A stretch of DNA of 5,972 nt from an uncultured Actinomycetes bacterium (GTDB taxonomy: Bacteria; Actinomycetota; Thermoleophilia; Gaiellales; F1-60-MAGs149): assembly GCA_903847495.1 (NCBI GenBank), contig CAINDT010000361.1:1-5972 (forward strand). The letters are read 5' to 3'. The notes below the pieces were generated by a model. It was given only the letters and a program-made list of their open reading frames with translations, made no database searches and was not told where the DNA came from. A program made the translations under genes and the position numbers. Of this stretch, positions 1 to 5,602 are shown piece after piece. Numbering within the stretch: the first letter of the stretch is position 1; each line of letters begins with the position of its first letter.

Positions 1-143
1 AGATCACCGACAACGGTCGCGGCCTCGGCGACGGCAGTCCCGGCCTCGGCAGCGCCGTTCTTAACGAGGCGACCGGCGGCCAGTGGACGATCGCGTCGGT
101 GCCGACCGGTGGTGCGCAGGTGCGCGCCGTCGTGCCGGTCTAG
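1..143 (+). CDS. Sensor histidine kinase, C-terminal fragment (HATPase_c end)
   Basis: This is the 3' end of a gene that begins upstream of the window. Codons run in frame from position 3 to the TAG at 141-143, giving 46 residues. The fragment starts ITDNGRGLGDGSPGLGSAVL, which carries the DNG-x-G box and the following GLGS glycine-rich lid segment of histidine-kinase ATPase (GHKL) domains. A GG-x-W strand and a terminal GGAQVRAVVPV strand follow, which is how such domains normally end. The established role of the family is ATP-dependent autophosphorylation and phosphotransfer to a response regulator. The sensor and His-containing dimerisation regions are outside the window, so the signal is unknown. 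It converges on the 213-1880 gene, with the hairpin at 170-199 between them. Its partner could be the response regulator at 5603 or a gene to the left. The GLGSAVL...GG.W signature is one I associate with actinobacterial kinases that pair with LuxR-type regulators; this is recollection, not a search. Confidence 0.85.
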   Translation, partial: ITDNGRGLGDGSPGLGSAVLNEATGGQWTIASVPTGGAQVRAVVPV

Positions 144-169
144 CCGCGGCGACCGTCGGGCCGAGACGC

Positions 170-199
170 GCGGCGCGACGGGAAGCCCCGCCGCGCCGC
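170..199 (-). terminator. GC-rich hairpin terminator, copy 1
   Basis: An inverted repeat lies 13 nt past the stop codon of the 213-1880 gene (read on the minus strand). Arms 170-182 and 187-199 flank the loop 183-186. On the + strand there are 12 pairs with one A-C mismatch (178 with 191). On the minus-strand transcript that mismatch becomes a G-U wobble, so the stem is continuous over 13 pairs with a GCUU loop. There is no T-tract, as is common for actinobacterial terminators. The sequence at 170-200 is repeated exactly at 2016-2046 after the other minus-strand gene. It may also stop read-through from the convergent kinase gene. Confidence 0.75.
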
Positions 200-212
200 T
201 CGTCGAACCGTT

Positions 213-1880
213 CTAGACGACCAGAACGGTGATCGTGCGCATGACGCTCGTGCCGTTCGCGCGCAGGACCTTGACGTGCACGGAGTATGTGCCGGCAATC
301 GAGCCCACGAGCTTGCCGTTCACGAGCTTGAGACCCTTCGGCAGGCTCGACGTCTGAATCTCGGTCCGCGAGGTCGAGCGCACCCAGATGCGCGCGCCGA
401 GCAGCAGATGCTGGCCAGCGGCTGGCGTCTGCGTCGCGAGGATGACACCGCCGCGCGCGGCACCGCGCGTGATGCCCGCAGCCGGCGAATAGTCCGTACG
501 GCCCGTCGTCTGCGTAGTGGTCGTCTGTGTCGTGGCCCCCGAGGTGCTGTCCGACGGCACACGCGGTGCCTCCGGCGCCGCGAACGTGGCAGTGACGGTA
601 CGGATCTCACTGATCGACACGACGCAGGGGCCAGTGCCCGAGCACGCGCCCGACCAGCCCGTGAACGTGCTGGTGCCGCTCGGCGTGGCGGTCAGCGTCG
701 CAGTCGCCCCATCGTGGTAGATGTGGCTGCAGGTCGAGCCGCAATCGATCCCCGCCGCACTGCTCGCCACCGCACCCGTGCCTGTGCCGGCCAGGGTGAC
801 GTTCAACGGCCAGCCGACGCGGACCTTGACGGCTTGGGCGGGCGAGGTCCGCGTGCCGGCATAGAGGAAGTCGCCGAGCGGCGACAACGCGGCGAATGGA
901 GCTTCCTCATCTGCGTTGAGCGTGAGACTGTCCAGCCGCGTGAAGGTCGCGAGGTCGATCCGCTCAATGACTCCTGGGTACGCCCTCATGGCGGTATAGG
1001 CGAATGCGCCATCTGCCGAAATCATGGCCGAGTAGACATTTCTCTCGCCATTGGGGAACGTGATGCTGTCGACACGCGCGAATGTCCCGAGGTCGACCTT
1101 CACGAGCCTGCCAGGGTTCGTGCCGGTGCCGTAGTAGGCGAACGCTCCATCGGGCGACATCGCAGCCGACGTGATGTTGTTGTCACCCGAAGCAAGGGTG
1201 ATCCCGCTGTCCCAGGCAAAGCTGGTGAGATTGATCTTGGCGACATCGCCCGGGCTCATCCCGGAGGAGAAGTATGCGAAGGCTCCATCCGGAGAGACCA
1301 GACCCGTCTGGAGGTAGGACGCGTTCGGCGTCGTCACGGCGCCCACGCGCGTCATGTCGGAGAGCTGCACCTTCACGACCATGCCCGGGCTTGTGTAGGT
1401 GCCGAAGTAGCCGTAGGCGCCATCCGGCGAGATTGCCGCGGCCCACACGTTGTTCTCCCCCGAATTGAGCGTCAGGCTGGACACGCGCGCCATCGTCGCA
1501 AGATTGACCTTCACGACCTTCCCTGGCTGCGTATCCGTAGCGAAGTAGCCGTAGACGCCATCCGGCGACATGATTGCGGCGGGCGTCGAGCTTGATCCGA
1601 AGTTCTCGCCGCTGTTCAACGTGAGCACCTGCTGCTCGGCCATGGTCGCCGTATCGACCTTCACGATCCTGCCTGGATTGAAAGCGAGGCCGAAGTAGGC
1701 GCTCGCGCCGTCGGGCGAGACAAGCGCTTCCATCACCGTGTTCTCGCCACTTGCGAACGTGACGCCGCTATCGCGCACGATGCTCGCCTCGGCCGATGCT
1801 CCACCGATCGTGCCCGTCAGCATGAGCAGTCCCAAGAACGCGAGTGTGGCGATGACGGTCGCCGGCGATAGCTTCTTCAT
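213..1880 (-). CDS. Secreted seven-bladed beta-propeller protein with InlB-B-like domain and conserved C-terminal module
   Basis: This is a predicted exported protein of 555 residues. The start chosen is the ATG at 1880-1878, which gives a clean signal peptide: MKK, a hydrophobic stretch at about 8-23, and ASA-EA with cleavage near residue 30. The frame stays open further upstream, but that would run through the promoter and operator. Residues 34-355 hold seven repeats of about 46 residues with the pattern SPDGAxAYFG...PGxVVKVDLATM, matching YVTN/NHL-like propeller blades. Residues 357-434 resemble the divergent InlB B-repeat family (GxGTGAVASS.AGIDCGSTC...FTGWSGACSG.G.C), with cysteines 380, 384, 413 and 419 probably forming disulfides. 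A Thr/Ser-rich linker spans about 440-463. Residues 465-555 are a module shared with the C-terminus of the 2058-5486 gene. No LPXTG motif or terminal membrane helix is visible. The role is unknown; adhesion or ligand binding at the cell surface is an inference from the domain types. Expression is probably controlled by the operator pair at 1922-1972. Confidence 0.88.
   Translation of the reverse strand: MKKLSPATVIATLAFLGLLMLTGTIGGASAEASIVRDSGVTFASGENTVMEALVSPDGASAYFGLAFNPGRIVKVDTATMAEQQVLTLNSGENFGSSSTPAAIMSPDGVYGYFATDTQPGKVVKVNLATMARVSSLTLNSGENNVWAAAISPDGAYGYFGTYTSPGMVVKVQLSDMTRVGAVTTPNASYLQTGLVSPDGAFAYFSSGMSPGDVAKINLTSFAWDSGITLASGDNNITSAAMSPDGAFAYYGTGTNPGRLVKVDLGTFARVDSITFPNGERNVYSAMISADGAFAYTAMRAYPGVIERIDLATFTRLDSLTLNADEEAPFAALSPLGDFLYAGTRTSPAQAVKVRVGWPLNVTLAGTGTGAVASSAAGIDCGSTCSHIYHDGATATLTATPSGTSTFTGWSGACSGTGPCVVSISEIRTVTATFAAPEAPRVPSDSTSGATTQTTTTQTTGRTDYSPAAGITRGAARGGVILATQTPAAGQHLLLGARIWVRSTSRTEIQTSSLPKGLKLVNGKLVGSIAGTYSVHVKVLRANGTSVMRTITVLVV
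216..488 (-). other. Conserved C-terminal module, copy in the 213-1880 gene
   Basis: These codons encode residues 465-555 of the seven-blade protein. They align without large gaps to residues 1052-1142 of the 1142-residue protein. Shared blocks include SPAxGITxG, GAxIWVR, LPxGLKLVNGKLV, GTYxVxVKV and RANGTxVxR. The LPxGLKLVNGKL...GTYxVxVKV core resembles the second half of putative Ig-like (He_PIG-type) domains. An adhesive or wall-associating role is possible but nothing in the sequence proves it. Confidence 0.7.
816..1781 (-). repeat. Seven tandem propeller blades (about 46-residue repeats) in the 213-1880 gene
   Basis: Seven in-frame repeats cover residues 34-355. Their SPDGA-like turns fall near residues 55, 105, 151, 196, 242, 288 and 333. 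Each unit runs: L-x-SGEN, small and hydrophobic residues, SPDGA-x-AYF, x-PG-x-VVKV-D-L-x-T-M/F, R. The last two units are the most diverged (SADGA and SPLGD). Seven units is a common closed-ring number for a beta-propeller, which suggests the domain is complete. The blades are similar enough to suggest fairly recent internal amplification or strong structural constraint. Confidence 0.8.
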
Positions 1881-1887
1881 ACGCGCC

Positions 1888-1893
1888 ACCGTA
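1888..1893 (-). promoter_or_regulatory. -10 element of the 213-1880 gene (leaderless promoter)
   Basis: On the minus strand this reads TACGGT, inside CATACGGTGGC, matching the actinobacterial TANNNT -10 pattern. It lies 7 nt before the ATG, so transcription would begin at or next to the start codon. No TTGACA-like -35 is present about 17 bp further upstream, where the minus strand reads CCCAAT; this suggests activator-dependent transcription. The same arrangement, with TACGTT, precedes the 2058-5486 gene. A GTG start at 1889 would overlap this box and is disfavoured. Confidence 0.6.
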
Positions 1894-1921
1894 TGGTCTG
1901 CGAGAGAGCCATTGGGCACCG

Positions 1922-1972
1922 TGTAGAGGTACCCGTACCGCTGGCTGCACAGATGTAGTACCAGCCGTACCG
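1922..1972 (-). promoter_or_regulatory. Paired 19-bp operator, copy 1
   Basis: Two directly repeated 19-bp units lie at 1922-1940 (+ strand TGTAGAGGTACCCGTACCG) and 1954-1972 (TGTAGTACCAGCCGTACCG), with starts 32 bp apart. Both begin TGTAG and end CCGTACCG, and both ends are invariant in all four units of the window. The proximal unit ends 28 bp upstream of the -10 box at 1888-1893. A copy with the same spacing occurs at 5527-5577. The 32-bp period is close to three helical turns, which would put two bound dimers on the same DNA face. The position, roughly -50 and -80 from the inferred start, suits an activator. The bound protein is not shown by the sequence. Confidence 0.72.
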
Positions 1973-2014
1973 GGTCTGGCAGCAGCTGCCTGAAACGGGC
2001 GACGCGGATCAACG

Positions 2015-2046
2015 AGCGGCGCGACGGGAAGCCCCGCCGCGCCGCT
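2015..2046 (-). terminator. GC-rich hairpin terminator, copy 2
   Basis: This hairpin lies 11 nt past the stop codon of the 2058-5486 gene. Arms 2015-2028 and 2033-2046 flank the loop 2029-2032. It has the same core as the hairpin at 170-199: 31 identical nucleotides, with an extra A-T pair at the base. As in copy 1, the stem is continuous only in the minus-strand RNA (G-U wobble), while the + strand carries an A-C mismatch. It separates the 3' end of the larger gene from the promoter of the 213-1880 gene, so the two minus-strand genes look separately transcribed. Confidence 0.75.
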
Positions 2047-2057
2047 GGTCGGACCGT

Positions 2058-5000
2058 CTACCCGACCTTGATCTTGATCTTGCGCGTGACCGTGGTGCCG
2101 TTGGCACGCTTGACCTTCACCTTCACCTGGTACGTACCGGGCTTCGACGCCACCAGCTTGCCATTGACGAGCTTGAGGCCCGCCGGCAGCGCGTCGGCCA
2201 TGTACTCGACCTTCGACGAAGGCCGCACCCAGATGTTCGCGCCGCGCAGCAGGTCTGCACCTGCAGCCGGCACGGCCGCAGCGAGGACCGCCTCGCCACG
2301 CGTCTCGCCCACGGTGATACCGGGCGCAGGCGAGAAGACCACCGGCACCACAGCCGGCGGCGTGTCGACGACCGACGAGACCGGCGACGGCACCCGCGCG
2401 GACGACGCACTCGAAGCGAGCAGTGAGCCGTTCCGATTCGAGCCCGTCACACCCACCCGCAGATACCGACCAGCATCAGCTGCAGCAACGGTGTAGCTAC
2501 TCGACGCAGCACCCTCACCCGGCGCGGTCTCCCACGTCGAGCCATCCGCCGACGACTGCCACGCATACGCGTAGTCCGTCGCGTAGTCCCACGTGCCCGA
2601 CGATGCCGTCAACGTGCGTCCAATTTCGATCGTGCCTGTGACTTGCGGCTCCGCGGACGACGTCGGCGCAAGGATGTCAACGAGACTCGTCGCATCGGAG
2701 TACGCGATCGTCGAGCCACCATCATTGGTCGCCGTCACCTTGACGCGCAGGAACTGGTTGTCATCCGTCAGATCCACGTCGTACTCGGACGAATCACCAC
2801 CGTCGCCAAGTGCAGCCGCCCAATCGGTGCCGTTGGCAGACACCTGCCACTCGTACACATATCCGCTGGCATCGGTCGGCGGGTACGTCCACGTGCCCGA
2901 ATCGGCCGAGAGTGAAACGCCAACCCTGACCGTGCCCGTCACCGCGGGCACCACCGTGTTCGCCGGCGGCGCCGGCACCCAGACCGAATCGGTGTACGCC
3001 GCATCCGACCACGTCGAGCCGTTATGAGCAATCACGCGAGCCTGCAGATACTTGCCGGCATACGCGTCGGGAACCAGATACGCATCCGTCGTCCCCGTCA
3101 CGCCCGACGCCACCGACCAGCCCGTCGAACCATCGTCCGACACCAGCCAGCGGTAGGTGTAGCTCGCCGGGGTATTCGTCCACGAGCCCGCAGAGACGGT
3201 GAGCGTATTCCCCGTCCGCGATGTACCCGACATCGTCGGAGCGTCGGCACCACCCGCATTCACCGGCAACGCGCCGGCGTCGCTGGGATCCGGCACCAGC
3301 GAGACCGCGTACGAGTCGTCGTTGATGGTTGCCACGCATGCCGACGCCAGGCCGTCGAGGGTGATGATCGCCGGGCCTCCACAGCCACCGCGCGCCTCGA
3401 CATACACGCCGTTTCGGTCCACGCCGATGCCGTACACGTCGCTGAAGTTCGTCGTGGCCCAAGCATTGTTGGCCCCGGTGCCGCCGATATCGGCACGACC
3501 GATCGTGCCTCCGCTCGAATGTGTCCAGTAGATGTAGTCACCGCTCACCGCAACGCCCAGGGCTTCGACTCCGGTGATGAACATGCTGGGGGTCCCACCC
3601 CCGATCGGCGCGCGGGCAATATTGCCATCTTGGGTCCAGTAGAGGTAGTTCCGGTCGCGGGCCAGGTTGAAGGTCGTATTCACGCCGGGGATGAAACTCG
3701 TCAGGCGGTTGCTTCCATCAATGTCCATGCGCTGGATCGCGCCGCCCAGCGGGAAGTACACGTACTGGCTGTCGATCAGGACGCCACTCTGAGATCCGAA
3801 GCCATAGCTGGCGAGCGATGTCGCGGATCCACCCCCCGCAGGCGCCGAGTACAGGTTCGTCCACCCTGCGTACACGGTCCTGGTGCCGTTGGATGAGAAA
3901 CCCCAGACGCCCGACTGATTGTCGTACGTGACGGGTGCCGAGCCGTCGCCGAGAACGGACTTCGTCTTCTGGAAGAACCGCGACAACGGCGCGGTCGGAA
4001 CGGGCGCCGCACTCCCGACAGTGCATTCGGTGGCATCGCTACCGTTCGACGCCGTCACGCACGCTCGGAGGTAGCCTCCGGCATCCGCCGCCAGCGCGAC
4101 ATAAACGGCGGTCGCGTTGCCACTGCCCGTCGCACTCACCCACGACCCATCTACCCCCGTCGGCGACGTCTGCCACTGGTAGGTATATGTGGGATCCCCC
4201 GCGATCGGGTTGGTCCACGAACCACGGGTGACGGACAGGACGATCCCATGTGCCGTGATTGCCGGAGCTGTCGTATTGATCGGGAGCGGCGGCGGCGGAA
4301 CCGCGGTCGTGGGATCGGAAGAGCCGTACGTCAGTAGACCCCCGGCGGCACCCGCGCGCACCTGCACCCGCACGAGCTTCGTCTTGTCGGCAACCACGAT
4401 GGTGTAGCTCGCAGTCGTCGCCCCGGCACCTGGGGCCAAAGTCCACGTCGTGCCGGAGTCGGCCGAGACCTGCCACCGGTAGTACACCTCGGCGGGCGTG
4501 GCCGACCACGTTCCCGTATCAGCCGTGAGGGTCTGGCCGATCTCCACCGACCCGGAAATCACGGGAGCGACCGTATTGGTAAGGGCGGCACCAAGCGGCG
4601 TCTTAGCCGTGCCGCCGAGTATCTCCAGCTGGTGGTTCTGGCCACTCGCACTGATGCCCGTGACGAGCGACGTGGCATTCAGCCCGTCGAGATCCGCGCT
4701 ACCGATGTTGCCTCCACCCGCTGTCATCCAGTAGACGTGACTTCCATCGACCGTCACGCCCCACGGCGCTCCACTCGTCACAGATGACGTATCAAGCCAG
4801 TTGTAATTGACGGCGCTCCCATCAAGGTTTGCACGCGCCACTCGCTGTTGACCGGTTCGCGTCCAATAGATGTGCGAGGCATCGACGGCAATGCCACGGT
4901 CATCAGCGTTAGGCGAGATCCTAAAACTTGGGTCGAGCGGCCCACCGTCGATGGGGGCACGCCGAATGTCGTCGCCAGAGCTGGCGATGTAGAGCCAGTT

Positions 5001-5486
5001 CGCGTCGCTCGTAATGGCGTAGGGGTAATCGCCAGCTCCTGCGGCAAAATTCTGGATGCTGTTGGTGCCGTCGACATTCATGCGACCAATGCGCTGCTCG
5101 CGCACGCAGCCGTAGTAGACATACGTGTCGGTCGCGTGGAAGCCTGCAACACCCTCCCGGCACCCCGTCGCCGCAAGGACTCTGTAGTTCGAGCCATCGA
5201 GATTCATGGCGCAGATCGAGCTACCACTTACGCCAAAGAGCGTCGTGCTGTTCGCCGCGAATGCGTAATTCCCGTTGCAACTGCTGGTGTTGGGAATGGT
5301 GTAGGTGACACTCGTGCCATCAGCATTTGCTTTCCCGATGCCGTCGCTTGCTTGCCAGTACAACGTCGCCGCCGACGCCTGCCCGGCCGAGACGGCAAAT
5401 AGGCCAACCAGCACGAGCGCGAGCACGCACGCGGTGCGCTGGAACGGCGACAAGTAGGGAAAGGGGGACGGACGCGACGGATTCAT
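2058..5486 (-). CDS. Large secreted protein with two YWTD-like propellers, five Ig-like domains and conserved C-terminal module
   Basis: This is a predicted exported protein of 1142 residues. The ATG at 5486-5484 is chosen because a signal peptide follows at once (Arg17, hydrophobic 19-34, ASA-A cleavage after about residue 39). Residues 40-290 form a six-bladed propeller with LDL-receptor class-B-like repeats (LYW, HIYWT, HVYWM, each followed by R-x-N/D-LDG). About 304-396 and 404-496 are Ig-like domains with the pattern G-x-TLT...GTW...YRWQxSxDG..W...D.G..LRV.V.A.N. About 505-735 is a second propeller (VYFP, YLYWT, YIYWT, GVYVE). Ig-like domains follow at about 743-837, 843-936 and 940-1032, then a Pro/Val-rich linker and the shared C-terminal module at 1052-1142. 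No LPXTG or C-terminal membrane anchor is seen, so it is secreted or held non-covalently. The function is not recognised; binding or adhesion is inferred from the architecture. It is transcribed divergently from the response regulator gene. Confidence 0.88.
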   Translation of the reverse strand: MNPSRPSPFPYLSPFQRTACVLALVLVGLFAVSAGQASAATLYWQASDGIGKANADGTSVTYTIPNTSSCNGNYAFAANSTTLFGVSGSSICAMNLDGSNYRVLAATGCREGVAGFHATDTYVYYGCVREQRIGRMNVDGTNSIQNFAAGAGDYPYAITSDANWLYIASSGDDIRRAPIDGGPLDPSFRISPNADDRGIAVDASHIYWTRTGQQRVARANLDGSAVNYNWLDTSSVTSGAPWGVTVDGSHVYWMTAGGGNIGSADLDGLNATSLVTGISASGQNHQLEILGGTAKTPLGAALTNTVAPVISGSVEIGQTLTADTGTWSATPAEVYYRWQVSADSGTTWTLAPGAGATTASYTIVVADKTKLVRVQVRAGAAGGLLTYGSSDPTTAVPPPPLPINTTAPAITAHGIVLSVTRGSWTNPIAGDPTYTYQWQTSPTGVDGSWVSATGSGNATAVYVALAADAGGYLRACVTASNGSDATECTVGSAAPVPTAPLSRFFQKTKSVLGDGSAPVTYDNQSGVWGFSSNGTRTVYAGWTNLYSAPAGGGSATSLASYGFGSQSGVLIDSQYVYFPLGGAIQRMDIDGSNRLTSFIPGVNTTFNLARDRNYLYWTQDGNIARAPIGGGTPSMFITGVEALGVAVSGDYIYWTHSSGGTIGRADIGGTGANNAWATTNFSDVYGIGVDRNGVYVEARGGCGGPAIITLDGLASACVATINDDSYAVSLVPDPSDAGALPVNAGGADAPTMSGTSRTGNTLTVSAGSWTNTPASYTYRWLVSDDGSTGWSVASGVTGTTDAYLVPDAYAGKYLQARVIAHNGSTWSDAAYTDSVWVPAPPANTVVPAVTGTVRVGVSLSADSGTWTYPPTDASGYVYEWQVSANGTDWAAALGDGGDSSEYDVDLTDDNQFLRVKVTATNDGGSTIAYSDATSLVDILAPTSSAEPQVTGTIEIGRTLTASSGTWDYATDYAYAWQSSADGSTWETAPGEGAASSSYTVAAADAGRYLRVGVTGSNRNGSLLASSASSARVPSPVSSVVDTPPAVVPVVFSPAPGITVGETRGEAVLAAAVPAAGADLLRGANIWVRPSSKVEYMADALPAGLKLVNGKLVASKPGTYQVKVKVKRANGTTVTRKIKIKVG
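2061..2333 (-). other. Conserved C-terminal module, copy in the 2058-5486 gene
   Basis: These codons encode residues 1052-1142, starting SPAPGITVG and ending KIKIKVG. They are clearly homologous to the last 91 residues of the 213-1880 product and of the same length. Conserved positions include GAxIWVR, LPAGLKLVNGKLV, GTYQVKVKVKRANGT. This copy has a markedly Lys/Arg-rich tail, whereas the other copy ends in hydrophobic residues (TITVLVV). The domain forms the extreme C-terminus in both proteins. Confidence 0.7.
2391..3260 (-). repeat. Three tandem Ig-like domains (residues about 743-1032)
   Basis: Three repeats of about 94 residues share the order: A/V-P-x-V-x-G-T, G-x-x-L-x-A-x-S-G-T-W, Y-x-Y-x-W-x-x-S-x-D/N-G-x-x-W, Y-x-V-x-x-x-D-x-x-x-x-L-R-V-x-V-x-x-x-N. 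They follow the second propeller and lead into the C-terminal linker. Two further copies (about 304-396 and 404-496, nucleotides 3999-4577) follow the first propeller. They look like rigid spacer or binding domains of a surface protein. Confidence 0.65.
3282..3974 (-). repeat. Second propeller of the 1142-residue protein, paralogous to its first
   Basis: Residues about 505-735 contain five clear blades and possibly a degenerate first one. Matches to the first propeller in the same order include RMDIDGSN against RMNVDGTN, ARAPIGGG against RRAPIDGG, YIYWT against HIYWT, GRADIGGTGANNAW against ARANLDGSAVNYNW, and a final TLDGL against DLDGL. This supports duplication of the propeller within the gene. 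The boundaries are approximate. Confidence 0.65.
4617..5369 (-). repeat. First six-bladed YWTD-like propeller of the 1142-residue protein
   Basis: Residues 40-290 hold six blade signatures, near residues 42 (LYW), 82 (TLFG), 122 (YVYYG), 164 (WLYIA), 205 (HIYWT) and 250 (HVYWM). Each is followed by a strand ending in a DG turn (for example MNLDGSN, MNVDGTN, ANLDGS, ADLDGL). Several cysteines (70, 92, 109, 127) lie in the first three blades and may form disulfides after export. Six blades match the known size of LDL-receptor class-B propellers. Confidence 0.65.
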
Positions 5487-5492
5487 GGAGCC

Positions 5493-5498
5493 AACGTA
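5493..5498 (-). promoter_or_regulatory. -10 element of the 2058-5486 gene (leaderless promoter)
   Basis: The minus strand reads TACGTT, inside CATACGTTGGC, 6 nt before the ATG at 5486. This fits a TANNNT -10 box and transcription starting at the ATG. No Shine-Dalgarno-like sequence lies in front of the ATG, which is consistent with leaderless translation. No -35 consensus is visible 17 bp upstream (GCCACC). The box lies exactly 28 bp from the proximal operator unit, as at the other promoter. Confidence 0.62.
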
Positions 5499-5526
5499 TG
5501 CGCGGCGAATGGGCAGGTGGCCTCCG

Positions 5527-5577
5527 TGTAGAGGCACCCGTACCGCCGTTTGCACACGTGTAGTACTACCCGTACCG
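5527..5577. promoter_or_regulatory. Paired 19-bp operator, copy 2, between divergent genes
   Basis: The units lie at 5527-5545 (+ strand TGTAGAGGCACCCGTACCG) and 5559-5577 (TGTAGTACTACCCGTACCG), with starts 32 bp apart. Over 53 aligned positions (5525-5577 against 1920-1972) I count 45 identities with no gaps. The distal unit contains the 10-bp perfect palindrome GTAGTACTAC. This copy serves the minus-strand gene starting at 5486. It also ends 10 bp before a possible -10 of the response regulator gene, so one bound factor could act on both promoters. Confidence 0.72.
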
Positions 5578-5587
5578 CGTCGTGACC

Positions 5588-5593
5588 TAGACT
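5588..5593 (+). promoter_or_regulatory. Possible -10 element of the response regulator gene
   Basis: TAGACT fits the TANNNT pattern and lies 9 nt before the ATG at 5603, implying a transcript with almost no leader. No Shine-Dalgarno sequence is visible before the ATG. The place where a -35 would be (about 5565-5570) is inside the distal operator unit, so autoregulation, possibly repression, is plausible. The evidence is weak because six-base TANNNT matches occur by chance. Confidence 0.35.
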
Positions 5594-5602
5594 GGCCGCA
5601 CG

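Noticed and set aside
276..1595. Long + strand open frame of 439 codons
   Set aside because: It lies fully antisense to the propeller gene. Its translation is Arg/His/Gly-rich without any domain pattern, as expected from the opposite strand of a high-GC gene.
1922..1972. Short repeat-spacer pattern as a CRISPR remnant
   Set aside because: There are only two 19-bp units per site with variable centres, they sit at fixed promoter distances, and the arrangement recurs at a second promoter. This fits operators, not an array.
1881..2012. N-terminal extension of the seven-blade protein up to position 2012
   Set aside because: It would place 44 residues before a clean signal peptide and translate the operator and -10 box, which are conserved as DNA in a different frame at the other gene.
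170..2046. The two identical 31-nt repeats as ends of a mobile element or attachment sites
   Set aside because: They are self-complementary hairpins directly after stop codons, and there is no transposase or integrase in the window. Termination is the simpler explanation.
2123..2150. A TACGTACCGGG stretch resembling the operator half-site
   Set aside because: It lies inside the C-terminal coding region, lacks the TGTAG half and has no partner unit at 32 bp.
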